From the NCBI GenBank assembly GCA_024763365.1, contig JANTFO010000004.1, positions 1 through 48,271 of the forward strand: a stretch of DNA of 48,271 bases, read 5' to 3'. The notes under the pieces are model-generated. The model searched no databases. It was not told the origin of the DNA and saw nothing but the letters and a program-made list of their open reading frames with translations. The translations under genes were made by a program, and so were the position numbers. Positions within the stretch are counted from its first letter, which is position 1, and every line of letters begins with the position of its first letter. This DNA comes from Flavobacteriaceae bacterium (lineage in GTDB: Bacteria; Bacteroidota; Bacteroidia; Flavobacteriales; Flavobacteriaceae). Below are positions 1 through 9,196 of this stretch, piece after piece.

Positions 1-70
1 CATAATTGCTATTTTGAGCAAATGAGAAAAACGTAATTAAAAATAGAATGGCTAATAATTTTATCTTCAT
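1..70 (-). CDS. Truncated secreted protein (N-terminus only)
   Basis: An ATG at 70-68 on the minus strand opens a frame that runs off the left edge, giving 23 codons. The visible residues form a classic signal peptide: Met-Lys-Ile-Lys, a hydrophobic core of about 12 residues, then SFAQ with likely cleavage before or after Gln, as is usual for exported Bacteroidota proteins. The mature part lies outside the window, so no function can be given. It is divergent from gldA. Confidence 0.6.
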   Translation of the reverse strand, partial: MKIKLLAILFLITFFSFAQNSNY

Positions 71-287
71 AATTTTTGGTTTAAATGACACACAACACTT
101 GTATATACACAATGGCGTATATATCCATTATAACTTTATAATAGCCCAAATTTACATAAAATATTCACAAACAAGCTATTGAAAAATTCACCTATATCAC
201 TAAGTGTTTTTAACCGTTAAAAACGTTTATAAAATGAAAACTATTTCTTGCTAACACCTCACTCAAAAAATTACTTACTTTTGTCCT
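71..287. other. Divergent intergenic region before gldA
   Basis: AT-rich spacer between the truncated secreted protein and gldA. It holds a short hairpin at 206-224 (arms GTTTTTAA and TTAAAAAC, 3-nt loop), an inverted pair TATATAC / GTATATA at 102-108 and 117-123, and a -7-like TACTTTTG at 276-283, only four bases before the gldA ATG. No small gene is visible. Confidence 0.4.
276..283 (+). promoter_or_regulatory. -7 element of gldA
   Basis: TACTTTTG matches the Bacteroidota sigma-A consensus TAnnTTTG. A start site a few bases downstream would fall at or very near the gldA ATG (288), so the transcript could be leaderless. I do not see a well-spaced -33 TTG. Confidence 0.5.
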
Positions 288-1184
288 ATGTCTATCCTTG
301 TTAAAAATATCACCAAGAAATACGGGGCTCAAAAAGCTTTGGATGGGGTGAGTTTTTCCTTACCCAAAGGGGAGATCGTCGGTTTTTTGGGACCAAATGG
401 TGCCGGTAAATCTACTTTATTAAAAATTTTATCTGCCTACGATACGGCTTTTGAAGGGGAAGCTTTTATCCAAGATATTTCTGTCAAGGAAAATCCTTTG
501 GAAGCCAAAAAAAACATTGGCTATTTACCGGAACACAACCCACTGTATGTGGAAATGTACGTAAGGGAATATCTAAGTTTTCATGCGGGTATTCACAAAA
601 TAGGTAAGCAGCGTATAGCGGAAATCATCGAGGAATTGGCTTTGACCTCGCATGCGCATAAAAAGATCAAAGAATTGTCCAAGGGTTATAAGCAGCGCGT
701 TGGCTTGGCAGTAGCCTTATTGCATGACCCGCCGGTTTTGTTATTGGATGAACCTACCACAGGTTTGGACCCTAACCAATTACAGGAGATCAGAAAGTTA
801 ATCAAAAGAATAGGGCAGGATAAGACGCTTTTGTTTTCTACCCACACCTTACAGGAAGTACAGGCCGTTTGTGACCGTATTTTGGTGATTCATCAGGGGA
901 AATTAAAAGCAGACTTGCCGATCGAAGCCCTTTCGTTGTATCAGGATCAAGTGATCATAGTAGAATTTGATCAAGCTGTGGAGGCTCATTTTTTTGAGGA
1001 ATTGCCGTATTTGAATAGTACCCAAAAAATTGATGAAACAAACTGGAAATTATTCTTTGACAAAGAAAAAGACATGCGCTCAGCTATTTTTGACCTGGCG
1101 CAAGCCAATCAGGTGAAAATCTTAGCCCTTAAGCAAGAAACACAGCCATTGGAGGATTTATTCACTTCTCTTACGAAAGACTAG
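288..1184 (+). CDS. gldA: GldA-type ABC transporter ATP-binding protein
   Basis: ATPase of an ABC transporter, 298 residues. Walker A GPNGAGKST lies at about 35-43, the signature region LSKGYKQR at about 128-135 and Walker B LLLDEPTTGLDP at about 150-161, followed by the H-loop region STHTLQEV. The sequence IGYLPEHNPLYVEMYVREYL after Walker A is typical of GldA, the ATPase that works with GldF and GldG and is needed for gliding motility in Flavobacterium. A C-terminal extension of about 90 residues follows the ABC domain. gldF and gldG are not in the window. The stop overlaps the stop of the convergent DUF2807 gene by 4 bp. A general ABC-2 exporter ATPase is the alternative reading. Confidence 0.88.
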   Translation: MSILVKNITKKYGAQKALDGVSFSLPKGEIVGFLGPNGAGKSTLLKILSAYDTAFEGEAFIQDISVKENPLEAKKNIGYLPEHNPLYVEMYVREYLSFHAGIHKIGKQRIAEIIEELALTSHAHKKIKELSKGYKQRVGLAVALLHDPPVLLLDEPTTGLDPNQLQEIRKLIKRIGQDKTLLFSTHTLQEVQAVCDRILVIHQGKLKADLPIEALSLYQDQVIIVEFDQAVEAHFFEELPYLNSTQKIDETNWKLFFDKEKDMRSAIFDLAQANQVKILALKQETQPLEDLFTSLTKD

Positions 1185-1918
1185 TCGAATAGTAGTTCTC
1201 CGGTAAAGAATACTTCAACCTCAACAATTTCGGGTTGATTATAAGAAACCACATTACCGGTTCCGTATAATGCACCGGTTAGTGAAACTTGCGGATTGAC
1301 CCATACATCGTTCCAGCCTTTGTGAATAATATCTACATTTTCAGCCTGTAATTTCTTGGCATTTATAAAACCCAGACCGGAATAAACCCCAATTTTTAAC
1401 CGGTTTGTATGGCCTTTTAAATAGATTCGTGAATTACCGTTGGTCACTGTTTGCACCATTTCATTATCAAGTTCCATGTCAAATAGACCATTATTGAAAT
1501 AATCCGATTGGTTATTTTCACAGAGCAGGGTCAAGCGTGGAAAATGTAAAACTCCATCAGATTCTACGCTGTGTTCGCCTGCGTTTCTGATTTTTAGCAG
1601 ATGAGGGATCGCAACATATATTTCAATAGGTTCAAAAGAAGGATCGAGAAAACAGGAAGCCTCTGATTCGATAAAAAAGGTTTTATCCGAAACTTCATAG
1701 TGTATATTATCAAACTTGTTTTCGCCGGCTTTGATCGTAATAGTCGTTTCTGTACTTTCTTTAATGATCAGTTTAACACCCTGCCCAATGGTGATGTTTT
1801 CAAAAAAAGCTACTGCTATGTTTTTTTCTATCAATTTACCCGGAGTTTCACTACAATCCTTTTGACAGGAAGTCATGGACAGAAGGAAAATGACCGTATA
1901 TGTAAGGGTTCTTATCAT
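1181..1918 (-). CDS. DUF2807 (GIN domain) lipoprotein
   Basis: 245-residue predicted lipoprotein. The N-terminus is a signal peptide ending LLSMTSC, a lipobox with Cys18 as the likely lipidated residue. The rest is strand-rich with repeated short beta units (FFENITIGQGVKLIIKES, then alternating I/V/L patterns), the look of the GIN/DUF2807 beta-helix family, which often sits on the cell surface and is called a putative adhesin or autotransporter-like domain. No enzyme motif is seen. Its start overlaps the stop of the upstream PagL-like gene by one base, so it is probably translated from the dnaE-pagL-like mRNA. Confidence 0.75.
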   Translation of the reverse strand: MIRTLTYTVIFLLSMTSCQKDCSETPGKLIEKNIAVAFFENITIGQGVKLIIKESTETTITIKAGENKFDNIHYEVSDKTFFIESEASCFLDPSFEPIEIYVAIPHLLKIRNAGEHSVESDGVLHFPRLTLLCENNQSDYFNNGLFDMELDNEMVQTVTNGNSRIYLKGHTNRLKIGVYSGLGFINAKKLQAENVDIIHKGWNDVWVNPQVSLTGALYGTGNVVSYNQPEIVEVEVFFTGELLFD

Positions 1919-3033
1919 CAGAAAATTCTTTGGTGGATTCCGATACTGGAAAATTCCGCTTCAAACAAATGCGTTTTGAGATTGATGCTAACAGCCGTTT
2001 TATAGGGAATTAAATAATACTTAAAACTGATTTTTTGATAAACAGGAAAAGGCGGATCAAATTTTTGATAGACATAAGCACCTACTTGCGTTTCTAAATT
2101 AAGACGATCAAAATATAGTTCATGTCCGGCGAAAACAGCCAACTGCTTATGGTCAACAATAGCATCAATTTGATCATCGACAACTTGGTTGTAACGCACT
2201 AAATCTTTGTTAGATAGTGAATTAAAAAAATCAACTCCTACCTGTAATCCTGATTTATGGCCTATTCGTTTAGCAGCATACCCACTTATTTGATAAACAG
2301 GTTTAGAGCCCAAGCCATAAAGTGCTTCATGATACCCTATATTGGGGTTGATATAGAAATGAACAGGTTCTTGTTCAAAACTTTTTTCTGAGGGCTTCTC
2401 GTATTTTTGTGTATTTCCGGTATTTAAATAGTGAAGTCCGATATTGAGAAAAACAGCATTTATACCCAAATTGGGTTTTTGCACGCTAGCATTGGAAAAA
2501 TGACTAAAACTGATGCCGGCTTGTACCCCCACATTCTTAAAAAGCTGTTTTCTTTGGTAATTGAGTTTGAAATGTTGCGTGTAGAGCAAATGAGTGCTCA
2601 TCATTTGATTGGGGATATTTTCGATATGATCAAAAGGCTTGTCATTGTATGCAAAGCCAAATCCCGCTTGAAAAATCAGTTGATTAGTGGCATTGCGATT
2701 TCTCAAATAATGTGTTATAGCATAATATAAACCTATAGTTTTTCTTAAATGTTGATTATGAAAATCTTGAAAATTCAACATAACACCTTGGTCGGGAAAG
2801 TTATAACGGGCTTTCCATGCCTTATCCATATTTGAATTTTTATGCCACCCCAGCATAAAAAGTTCCGGCCGATGGGTGTTGATATTGCCCATATTAGCTT
2901 TGTGTTCAATGATACTACCCAGCGCATAATCGGCTTGCCAATAATGAGAATTTGTTTGCGCTTTCAACTGGATAGCAGCAAGCAAAAGAAAAAAGATACA
3001 GTTAGGTTTGATTATTTTACTGAAAACTTCCAT
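1918..3033 (-). CDS. PagL-like acyloxyacyl hydrolase / lipid A deacylase
   Basis: 371-residue outer-membrane protein. Residues 1-26 are a signal peptide ending KAQ. The central part resembles the lipid A 3-O-deacylase (PagL) family: a glycine-rich beta strand (FQAGFGFAYN, 121-130) followed by SHFSNAS at about 177-183, where His178 and Ser180 match the His-x-Ser of the PagL active site. PagL removes the 3-linked acyl chain of lipid A from the outer leaflet. The protein is about twice the length of PagL; the remaining C-terminal strands probably belong to a larger barrel. Its start lies 22 bp inside the end of dnaE, so it is likely co-transcribed. The catalytic role is inferred from the short motif only. 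Confidence 0.62.
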   Translation of the reverse strand: MEVFSKIIKPNCIFFLLLAAIQLKAQTNSHYWQADYALGSIIEHKANMGNINTHRPELFMLGWHKNSNMDKAWKARYNFPDQGVMLNFQDFHNQHLRKTIGLYYAITHYLRNRNATNQLIFQAGFGFAYNDKPFDHIENIPNQMMSTHLLYTQHFKLNYQRKQLFKNVGVQAGISFSHFSNASVQKPNLGINAVFLNIGLHYLNTGNTQKYEKPSEKSFEQEPVHFYINPNIGYHEALYGLGSKPVYQISGYAAKRIGHKSGLQVGVDFFNSLSNKDLVRYNQVVDDQIDAIVDHKQLAVFAGHELYFDRLNLETQVGAYVYQKFDPPFPVYQKISFKYYLIPYKTAVSINLKTHLFEAEFSSIGIHQRIF

Positions 3034-6000
3034 TGTTGCGCTGCTAGTTCGTCTATAAGTTCTTTATTAATTTCTACTTTGTATTTGTGCCCTTTCATAT
3101 ACAATTTGATGGCCTCATCCATATCATAAATATGAATGTCCATCTCTTTCTTGCCTTTATAAGTCTTGGAAATATTTAATAAATCATCAATTAAATTTTG
3201 GTTAACATCATCGATGCTAATATCAAGCGTAAGCCTTTTGGAAAGTGTTTTGATTACATCGTTCAACAGCATAATTTGGATAAATTGCAATCGTATATCA
3301 CCTTCTTTCCATCCTTTTACATACTTGATTTTCATATAGATAAATGCATTATCGATCAAGAAGTGTTTGAATTTCAGATAATCTTCGCCAAATATGTTGA
3401 AAGTTGATGAGTCTGTGTAATCTTCTACGGTAAATTGCCCCCAGCCGTTGCCATTTTTTGAGATGCGGTGGTTAACATCAGTAATAATACCGCCTATACG
3501 CAATTCTTTATTCAAAAGCTGTAAAGGGTCTTGCAGTAGGTTGAGTGAGGCATTGCAGAAATTTGTCAGTTCAAATTTATAATCATCTAGCGGATGCCCG
3601 GAAATGAAGATCCCTACCACGGATTTTTCTTTACTCAATTTTTCCATGACATTCCATTCTTCGGCTTGTGGGATCAAAGGTTCCTGAAAATTACTCTGAT
3701 TATCCTGTCCGCCAAAAAGTGACATTTGAGCAGAGGAAGCATCATCCTGCACCCTGTTGCCATATCGTATTAATCTGTCAATGAACACCTTACCGCTTTC
3801 ATCCATGGCAAAGAAATGTGAGCGTTTGATATTTTCAAAAGAGTCAAAACCTCCCGCTAATGCCAGGCCTTCAAAAACGCGTTTGTTGACGGCTCTAAGG
3901 TCGACTCTACGTGCAAAATCAAAAATGGAGTTAAACCTGCCTTTTTTCTTTCTTTCTGCCACAATATTTTCAACAGCTCCTTGGCCAACCCCTTTGATAC
4001 CTCCCATCCCAAAGCGAATAGCTCCTTCTTTGTTTACGGCAAACTTATACCAGGATTCATTCACATCAGGGCCTAATACAGGAATACCACTATGTTTACA
4101 TTCATCCATGTAAAAGGTGACTTTTTTAATGTCGTTCATATTATTTGACAAGGTAGCAGCCATAAATTCTGATGGATAATGTGCTTTGAGATATGCTGTC
4201 TGGAAAGCGATAAATGCATAGCAGGTAGCATGTGATTTATTAAATGCATAGGAAGCAAATTTTTCCCAGTCTTTCCAAATTTTTTCAAGGATCTCTTTTG
4301 AATGCCCGTTTTCATGTCCGTTTTTAATGAATTTGGGTTTTAAGGCACTGAGGACCGCTATTTGCTTTTTACCCATAGCTTTACGGAGCTTGTCGGCTTC
4401 CCCTCTGGTAAAGTTTGCCAGTATTTGGGATAGTCGCATGACCTGCTCTTGATAAACGGTTACTCCGTAGGTTTCTTTAAGTATTTCCTCCATTTCGGGA
4501 AGGTCATATTCAATTTGTGAAATGCCGTGTTTACGTTCTACATATTGAGGTATGTAATCCATAGGCCCGGGCCGATACAGTGAAACCATAGCAATGAGAT
4601 CGGCAAATTCGGTAGGTTTGAGGTCTTTCAAACTCTTACGCATCCCTTCGGATTCAAACTGAAAGATGCCGATGGTTTCCCCTTTTTGAAAGAGTTCATA
4701 GGTTTTTTCATCATTCAATGGAAAATTGTCCGGGTCTAATTTCTGACCTTTGGTGGCTTCTACAATTTCAATGGTGTCTTTAATCAAACTCAAAGTTTTA
4801 AGACCTAAAAAATCCATTTTAAGCAAGCCTGCATCCTCTACAACAGCATTGTCAAACTGGGTGACATACATGTCTGTATCTTTCGCAGTGGCTATGGGAA
4901 TGAGATTGGTAATTTCTTCGGGGGTAATGATAAATCCGCAAGCATGCACACCTGTATTTCTAATAGAACCTTCTATTTTTTGTGCTTGTTGTATGGTAAT
5001 GGCTTCCAGATCATCACCATCAGCAATATTTTTTATCTCGTTGACTTTGAGTTGTTCATCTTTGCGCAGGCCTTTTAGCTTGGATTTATTTTTTTCATTT
5101 TCATGAAAAATGGTGTTGAGTTTGATGTTTGGAACGAGCTTTGCGAGGCGATCTGTTTCGTGAAGGGGTAATTCCATGACACGGCCGGTATCACGGATGG
5201 AGGATTTGGCCCCCAAAGTACCATAGGTAATGATCTGGGCTACATTTTCCTGACCGTATTTGTTGGTGACATAGTCAATCACTTTTTGCCGACCTTCATC
5301 ATCAAAATCTATATCAATATCGGGAAGGGAAATACGTTCCGGATTGAGGAAACGCTCAAAGAGTAGATCGTATTTTATGGGATCTATATTTGTGATCCAT
5401 AAGCAATAAGCCACTGCAGAACCGGCAGCCGAACCACGTCCGGGGCCAACCGATACCCCCATCTTTCGGGCTTCAGCAATTAGGTCTTGCACGATGAGGA
5501 AGTAACCCGGGTAGCCTGAAATTTCAATAATTTTTAATTCAAATTCCAGTCTGTCTTCAATCTCCGGTGTGATGTCACCCCACCTTTTTTTGGCGCCCCG
5601 ATAAGTAAGATGTTTTAGATAAGCTTGTTCGCCTCGTACCCCATTATCTATTTTGTCTTCTGCTACTTCAAATTCAACGGGTATGCTAAATTTCGGCAAG
5701 AGTACTTCTCTAGCTAATCTATAGGTTTCTATTTTTTGGACAATCTCATCAATGTTCTTAATCGCTTCCGGCCAATGGGCAAATAGCGCTTTCATTTCAT
5801 CCGGTGACTTGAAATAGTATTGGTCATTGGCCAGTCCTCTACGAAAACCACGGCCACGGCCTTTAGGTGTAGACTGCTGTTCGCCTTCTTTGACGCAAAC
5901 CAAAATGTCCTGGGCCTCTGCATCTTCTTCTTGCAGGTAGTAGGTATCATTGGTAGCCACCACTTTTACTTGATGCTTTTTACTTAGATCTTTAATGACC

Positions 6001-7493
6001 TCATTGACATGTTTTTCGGTGTCTAATCCATGGTCCATTACTTCAAGATAATAATCATCTCTGAAATGCGCTTTCCACCAAAGTAAAGCTTCTTCAGCTT
6101 GTTTTTCACCTACATTCAAGATATTAAAAGCAATTTCTCCCTGTAGGTTACCACTTAGTACGATGAGGTCTTCTTTGTACTCAAGTAATAATTTTTTATC
6201 AATACGCGGCACGTAATAAAAGCCTTCAGTATGAGATATAGAGGATAATTTTGTAAGATTTCGGTAACCATTTTTATTTTTAGCGAGGAGTACTGTTCGA
6301 AAGCCATTGTCTTTGCGTTTTTTATCAAGATGATTTTCACAAATATAAAACTCACTTCCCACGATAGGTATAAAGCCTTTTTTCAAATCGACATTTAGGC
6401 TTTTTGCTTCTGTTAGGTCGATCTCAATTTCTTCTAATTCATCCTCTTTCAATTGATCAATTGCAATAATTTTTTCATTATCCGGGCCTTCCTCCTCAAT
6501 GATTTTCTCATTTTGGGCTGCTAAAAATTTCTTTTTGTTTTCTTTTTCAATGTTTGCATTAAACTTAGCAATTTCTTCAACAAATTGAAAAGCACCCATC
6601 ATATTACCGAGATCTGTTAAAGCTACAGCTGGCATTTGATAATTAATGGCCTGTTGTATGAGATCCTGCACACTGCTGGTAGATTCCAGAATAGAGAATT
6701 GCGAATGATTGTGCAAGTGCGAAAAAGCGACATCTTTTAATTCAGAAAGTTGGGTATCTTTTTGTCTATCTTCAACTTTTTCCTTCTTTTTTTGTCGTAA
6801 TTTTTCACTTTCAAGCTTAAAGTTATGATGCTTTAAACCAATGGGTTGAATGGGTTCAGGATAAAGTTGGATAAAGGCATCCGGATAATCAGGAGTGGCT
6901 TGTAACTCTTGAACTGTAAATACTCTTTTCCTAATCAATTCCAGAAAACAACGTGTGGTGGCTTCTACATCGGCTGCAGCATTGTGGGCATCTTTAAAAT
7001 TTTCTCCAAATAGATGCTTGTGTAATTCGTTGAGTGTGGGTAATTTAAATTTGCCGCCTTTTCCACCGGGAATTTGACAGAGTTTGGCTGTGGTTTCTGT
7101 ACAAGTATCTAATACGGGTTTTTCTGTAAGTTTTGTGTGGATACCGTTTCGATAAAACTCACTTCCGGTCACGTTAATATCAAAATCTACATTTTGACCA
7201 ACGATAAATTGGCATTTTTCAATAGTCGTGTTAAACTCGTCTAAAACATAAGCGAGCTCACGCCCTATTTCATTTGCTAATTCGGTGGAAATACCGTGTA
7301 TTTGTTCTGCCTGATAGGGAATATCAAAGCCATCGGGTTTGATGACATAATCTTTTGACTCCAGTAAAGTCCCCCATTCATCATGCAGCTGCCAGGCAAT
7401 TTGCACACATCGAGGCCAGTTGTCCAGATCACTTATGGGTGCATCATATCGCTTGGGCAAACCGGTGGTCTCAACGTCAAAAATCAAATACAT
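3012..7493 (-). CDS. dnaE: DNA polymerase III alpha subunit with N-terminal 3'-5' exonuclease
   Basis: Replicative polymerase of 1493 residues. Residues 1-190 are a DEDDh proofreading exonuclease: D6 and E8 in FDVETTG, D103/D105 in VGQNVDFD, H170 and D175 in DAHNAAADVEA. A charged linker (about 220-255) leads to a PHP domain starting at SHLHNHSQ (258-265). The polymerase core follows, with GPGRGSAAGSAVAYCLW and the catalytic PDIDIDFDD, then a fingers region (YAFNKSHATCYAFIAFQTA), a helix-hairpin-helix part and a C-terminal OB fold. Fused exonuclease and polymerase is seen in flavobacterial DnaE of about 1500 residues, while Bacteroides and E. coli enzymes are shorter and use a separate exonuclease. 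It heads the operon with the PagL-like and DUF2807 genes. Confidence 0.96.
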   Translation of the reverse strand: MYLIFDVETTGLPKRYDAPISDLDNWPRCVQIAWQLHDEWGTLLESKDYVIKPDGFDIPYQAEQIHGISTELANEIGRELAYVLDEFNTTIEKCQFIVGQNVDFDINVTGSEFYRNGIHTKLTEKPVLDTCTETTAKLCQIPGGKGGKFKLPTLNELHKHLFGENFKDAHNAAADVEATTRCFLELIRKRVFTVQELQATPDYPDAFIQLYPEPIQPIGLKHHNFKLESEKLRQKKKEKVEDRQKDTQLSELKDVAFSHLHNHSQFSILESTSSVQDLIQQAINYQMPAVALTDLGNMMGAFQFVEEIAKFNANIEKENKKKFLAAQNEKIIEEEGPDNEKIIAIDQLKEDELEEIEIDLTEAKSLNVDLKKGFIPIVGSEFYICENHLDKKRKDNGFRTVLLAKNKNGYRNLTKLSSISHTEGFYYVPRIDKKLLLEYKEDLIVLSGNLQGEIAFNILNVGEKQAEEALLWWKAHFRDDYYLEVMDHGLDTEKHVNEVIKDLSKKHQVKVVATNDTYYLQEEDAEAQDILVCVKEGEQQSTPKGRGRGFRRGLANDQYYFKSPDEMKALFAHWPEAIKNIDEIVQKIETYRLAREVLLPKFSIPVEFEVAEDKIDNGVRGEQAYLKHLTYRGAKKRWGDITPEIEDRLEFELKIIEISGYPGYFLIVQDLIAEARKMGVSVGPGRGSAAGSAVAYCLWITNIDPIKYDLLFERFLNPERISLPDIDIDFDDEGRQKVIDYVTNKYGQENVAQIITYGTLGAKSSIRDTGRVMELPLHETDRLAKLVPNIKLNTIFHENEKNKSKLKGLRKDEQLKVNEIKNIADGDDLEAITIQQAQKIEGSIRNTGVHACGFIITPEEITNLIPIATAKDTDMYVTQFDNAVVEDAGLLKMDFLGLKTLSLIKDTIEIVEATKGQKLDPDNFPLNDEKTYELFQKGETIGIFQFESEGMRKSLKDLKPTEFADLIAMVSLYRPGPMDYIPQYVERKHGISQIEYDLPEMEEILKETYGVTVYQEQVMRLSQILANFTRGEADKLRKAMGKKQIAVLSALKPKFIKNGHENGHSKEILEKIWKDWEKFASYAFNKSHATCYAFIAFQTAYLKAHYPSEFMAATLSNNMNDIKKVTFYMDECKHSGIPVLGPDVNESWYKFAVNKEGAIRFGMGGIKGVGQGAVENIVAERKKKGRFNSIFDFARRVDLRAVNKRVFEGLALAGGFDSFENIKRSHFFAMDESGKVFIDRLIRYGNRVQDDASSAQMSLFGGQDNQSNFQEPLIPQAEEWNVMEKLSKEKSVVGIFISGHPLDDYKFELTNFCNASLNLLQDPLQLLNKELRIGGIITDVNHRISKNGNGWGQFTVEDYTDSSTFNIFGEDYLKFKHFLIDNAFIYMKIKYVKGWKEGDIRLQFIQIMLLNDVIKTLSKRLTLDISIDDVNQNLIDDLLNISKTYKGKKEMDIHIYDMDEAIKLYMKGHKYKVEINKELIDELAAQQWKFSVK

Positions 7494-7588
7494 TTATCGA
7501 CTATTAAAGTGAATAATTAGAAGTTTTAAAAGTAAAAAAAATAGCTTCTTTCCGCTTTTAATTTGCGTTTTTTTATTAACATCAATGA

Positions 7589-8464
7589 TTAAAGTACAAT
7601 AAGTTTGTGGGTTTCAGACTTCTTAGGATCACTAATTATCTTTAAGATATATATACCGCTTTTTAAATGAGAAATATAAATGAATTTAGCTGGATTTAGA
7701 TACGTTTTCAGAAGTTTCCCTTGCGTATTAAATAATTGGATTTGTGTAATATGTAGTAAACTGTCAATATGTAGGTTCTTTCCTGTATGAACAGGATTTG
7801 GGTTAATTATAATTGGCTTATCTATGAGGTTTTCACTATTGTTTAAAGAATTGATATAACAAGTGTTTTCAATTTCGTTAAAGTATTCAATTTCCTCATT
7901 ATTATAATAGCATAAAAGTGTCCAAGCGGGACATGTCATATAATACCAGTAAGCTGTATGGATAGGTCCATTCAGGCTGCCAATACCTTCCAGCCAATAT
8001 TCATGACGGTCAGGGTATCCGTCAAATTCCAGTTCCCATCTTATTCGGTCAATTCCATTAACATTAACCAATTCTTTATTGATCACTTCAATGGGTACGG
8101 GATACGTAATATCTGTGAACAGATTGATCACTTCGGCGGTATCTCCAATATCCAAATTAAAGTCATATAAAATGCCTTCATCCTGATTGTTCTGTTTAAA
8201 GTAAACGATGTTATTTTGTTCTCTTAATAATCCTTGTAAAGATGATGTTTCCAGGGAATCAACGGATATCCAAAGTTTTTTATAAGGTACAGAATTATGT
8301 AAAGAATCCCCTTCAATAAAATGAATTTCGGTAGTACTTTGAACCCCATTCATGCCGAGTGCGACCAACTTAGTATTCCACTGCTTGTTTTCTAACACAA
8401 AGTTTTGAGCAATAAATGAAATAGCTGTGAGGGTTAGAACCAAGGTATAGCTATATTTTTTCAT
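7589..8464 (-). CDS. Secreted protein with type IX secretion sorting domain
   Basis: 291 residues. The N-terminus MKKYSYTLVLTLTAISFIAQ is a signal peptide. The C-terminal 75 residues have the type A T9SS sorting pattern: INPNPVHTGKNL, then a beta strand with QIQLFNTQGKLLKTY, then LKSGIYILKI and a final HKLIVL. Such domains direct cargo through the type IX system and are cut off at the surface. The middle part (about 25-190) has a tryptophan- and tyrosine-rich beta look (FDGYPDRHEYWLEGIGSLNG) common in flavobacterial secreted proteins, but I recognise no enzyme. A promoter TATATTTG lies upstream at 8484-8491. Confidence 0.85.
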   Translation of the reverse strand: MKKYSYTLVLTLTAISFIAQNFVLENKQWNTKLVALGMNGVQSTTEIHFIEGDSLHNSVPYKKLWISVDSLETSSLQGLLREQNNIVYFKQNNQDEGILYDFNLDIGDTAEVINLFTDITYPVPIEVINKELVNVNGIDRIRWELEFDGYPDRHEYWLEGIGSLNGPIHTAYWYYMTCPAWTLLCYYNNEEIEYFNEIENTCYINSLNNSENLIDKPIIINPNPVHTGKNLHIDSLLHITQIQLFNTQGKLLKTYLNPAKFIYISHLKSGIYILKIISDPKKSETHKLIVL

Positions 8465-8483
8465 AGGAATTGACTTGATTGTT

Positions 8484-8491
8484 CAAATATA
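8484..8491 (-). promoter_or_regulatory. -7 element of the T9SS cargo gene
   Basis: Reads TATATTTG on the minus strand, matching TAnnTTTG, about 20 bases before the ATG at 8464. The gene appears to be a single transcription unit. Confidence 0.45.
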
Positions 8492-8554
8492 ATCATTTAT
8501 TGAGCAAATGTCAATCTTTAATATCAGAAAATCAATAAGTTATTAAAAACTCAG

Positions 8555-9196
8555 TTACCTGTTAAAAGCAAACTGAATAATATTAGCACCCATATGTAAG
8601 GCTTGTAATCTTACTTCGGGTGGGTCATTGTGTATTGAAGGCGATTCCCAGCCATCACTAAGATCACTTTCGTAATCGTAAAAACAAACCAACTGGCCTT
8701 CATAAAAAATGCCAAAACCCTGTGGTGGTTTACCGTCGTGTTCGTGAATTTTAGGGACACCATTATCGAAATTATATGTTTGGTGGTAAATGGGATGGTC
8801 AAAGGGAACTTCAACAAACGGGATATTAGGAAATATTTTGGCCATTTCACGCCTGATATAAGGGTCTATACCATAGTTGTCTGAGATATGAATAAAACCA
8901 CCTGAAGTGAGATAATTTCTAAGATTTTCAACAGCCTCCTCATCAAAAAACAGGTTGCCATGGCCGGTAATAAAGAGGATGGGGTAATTAAAGATATCTG
9001 TGGATTCAGGTTTTACATATTGAGGTTTTGTGTCAATATTGGTGATGTTTTGTTCATTACAAAATGTGATCAAATTAGGTACAGCGGTGGGGTTAGCATA
9101 CCAGTCACCACCACCCTGGTATTCCAAGCTAGCTACTTCTTGTGAGTTTACTAAGTAACTCACTGCCAGCACTATAAATAACAAACTATTTTTCAT
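8555..9196 (-). CDS. DUF4159 domain protein, exported
   Basis: 213 residues with a signal peptide (MKNSLLFIVLAVSYLVNSQ). The mature part matches the DUF4159 pattern: LEYQGGGDWYANPTAVPNL near the start, PILFITGHGNLFF, LRNYLTSGGFIHISDNYG, a central IPFVEVPFDHPIYHQTYNF and a terminal HMGANIIQFAF. The fold resembles a glutamine-amidotransferase-like alpha/beta domain, but no catalytic Cys is seen and the function is unknown. Its start overlaps the end of rsmE by 11 bp, so the two are probably translationally coupled. Confidence 0.82.
   Translation of the reverse strand: MKNSLLFIVLAVSYLVNSQEVASLEYQGGGDWYANPTAVPNLITFCNEQNITNIDTKPQYVKPESTDIFNYPILFITGHGNLFFDEEAVENLRNYLTSGGFIHISDNYGIDPYIRREMAKIFPNIPFVEVPFDHPIYHQTYNFDNGVPKIHEHDGKPPQGFGIFYEGQLVCFYDYESDLSDGWESPSIHNDPPEVRLQALHMGANIIQFAFNR

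Noticed and set aside
1700-2005. Plus-strand ORF of 101 residues
   Set aside because: It overlaps the DUF2807 and PagL-like genes in another frame, has no promoter or family look, and its composition fits a shadow frame.
4750-5106. Plus-strand ORF of 118 residues inside dnaE
   Set aside because: Antisense to conserved polymerase sequence; Ser-rich low-complexity translation typical of a reverse frame.
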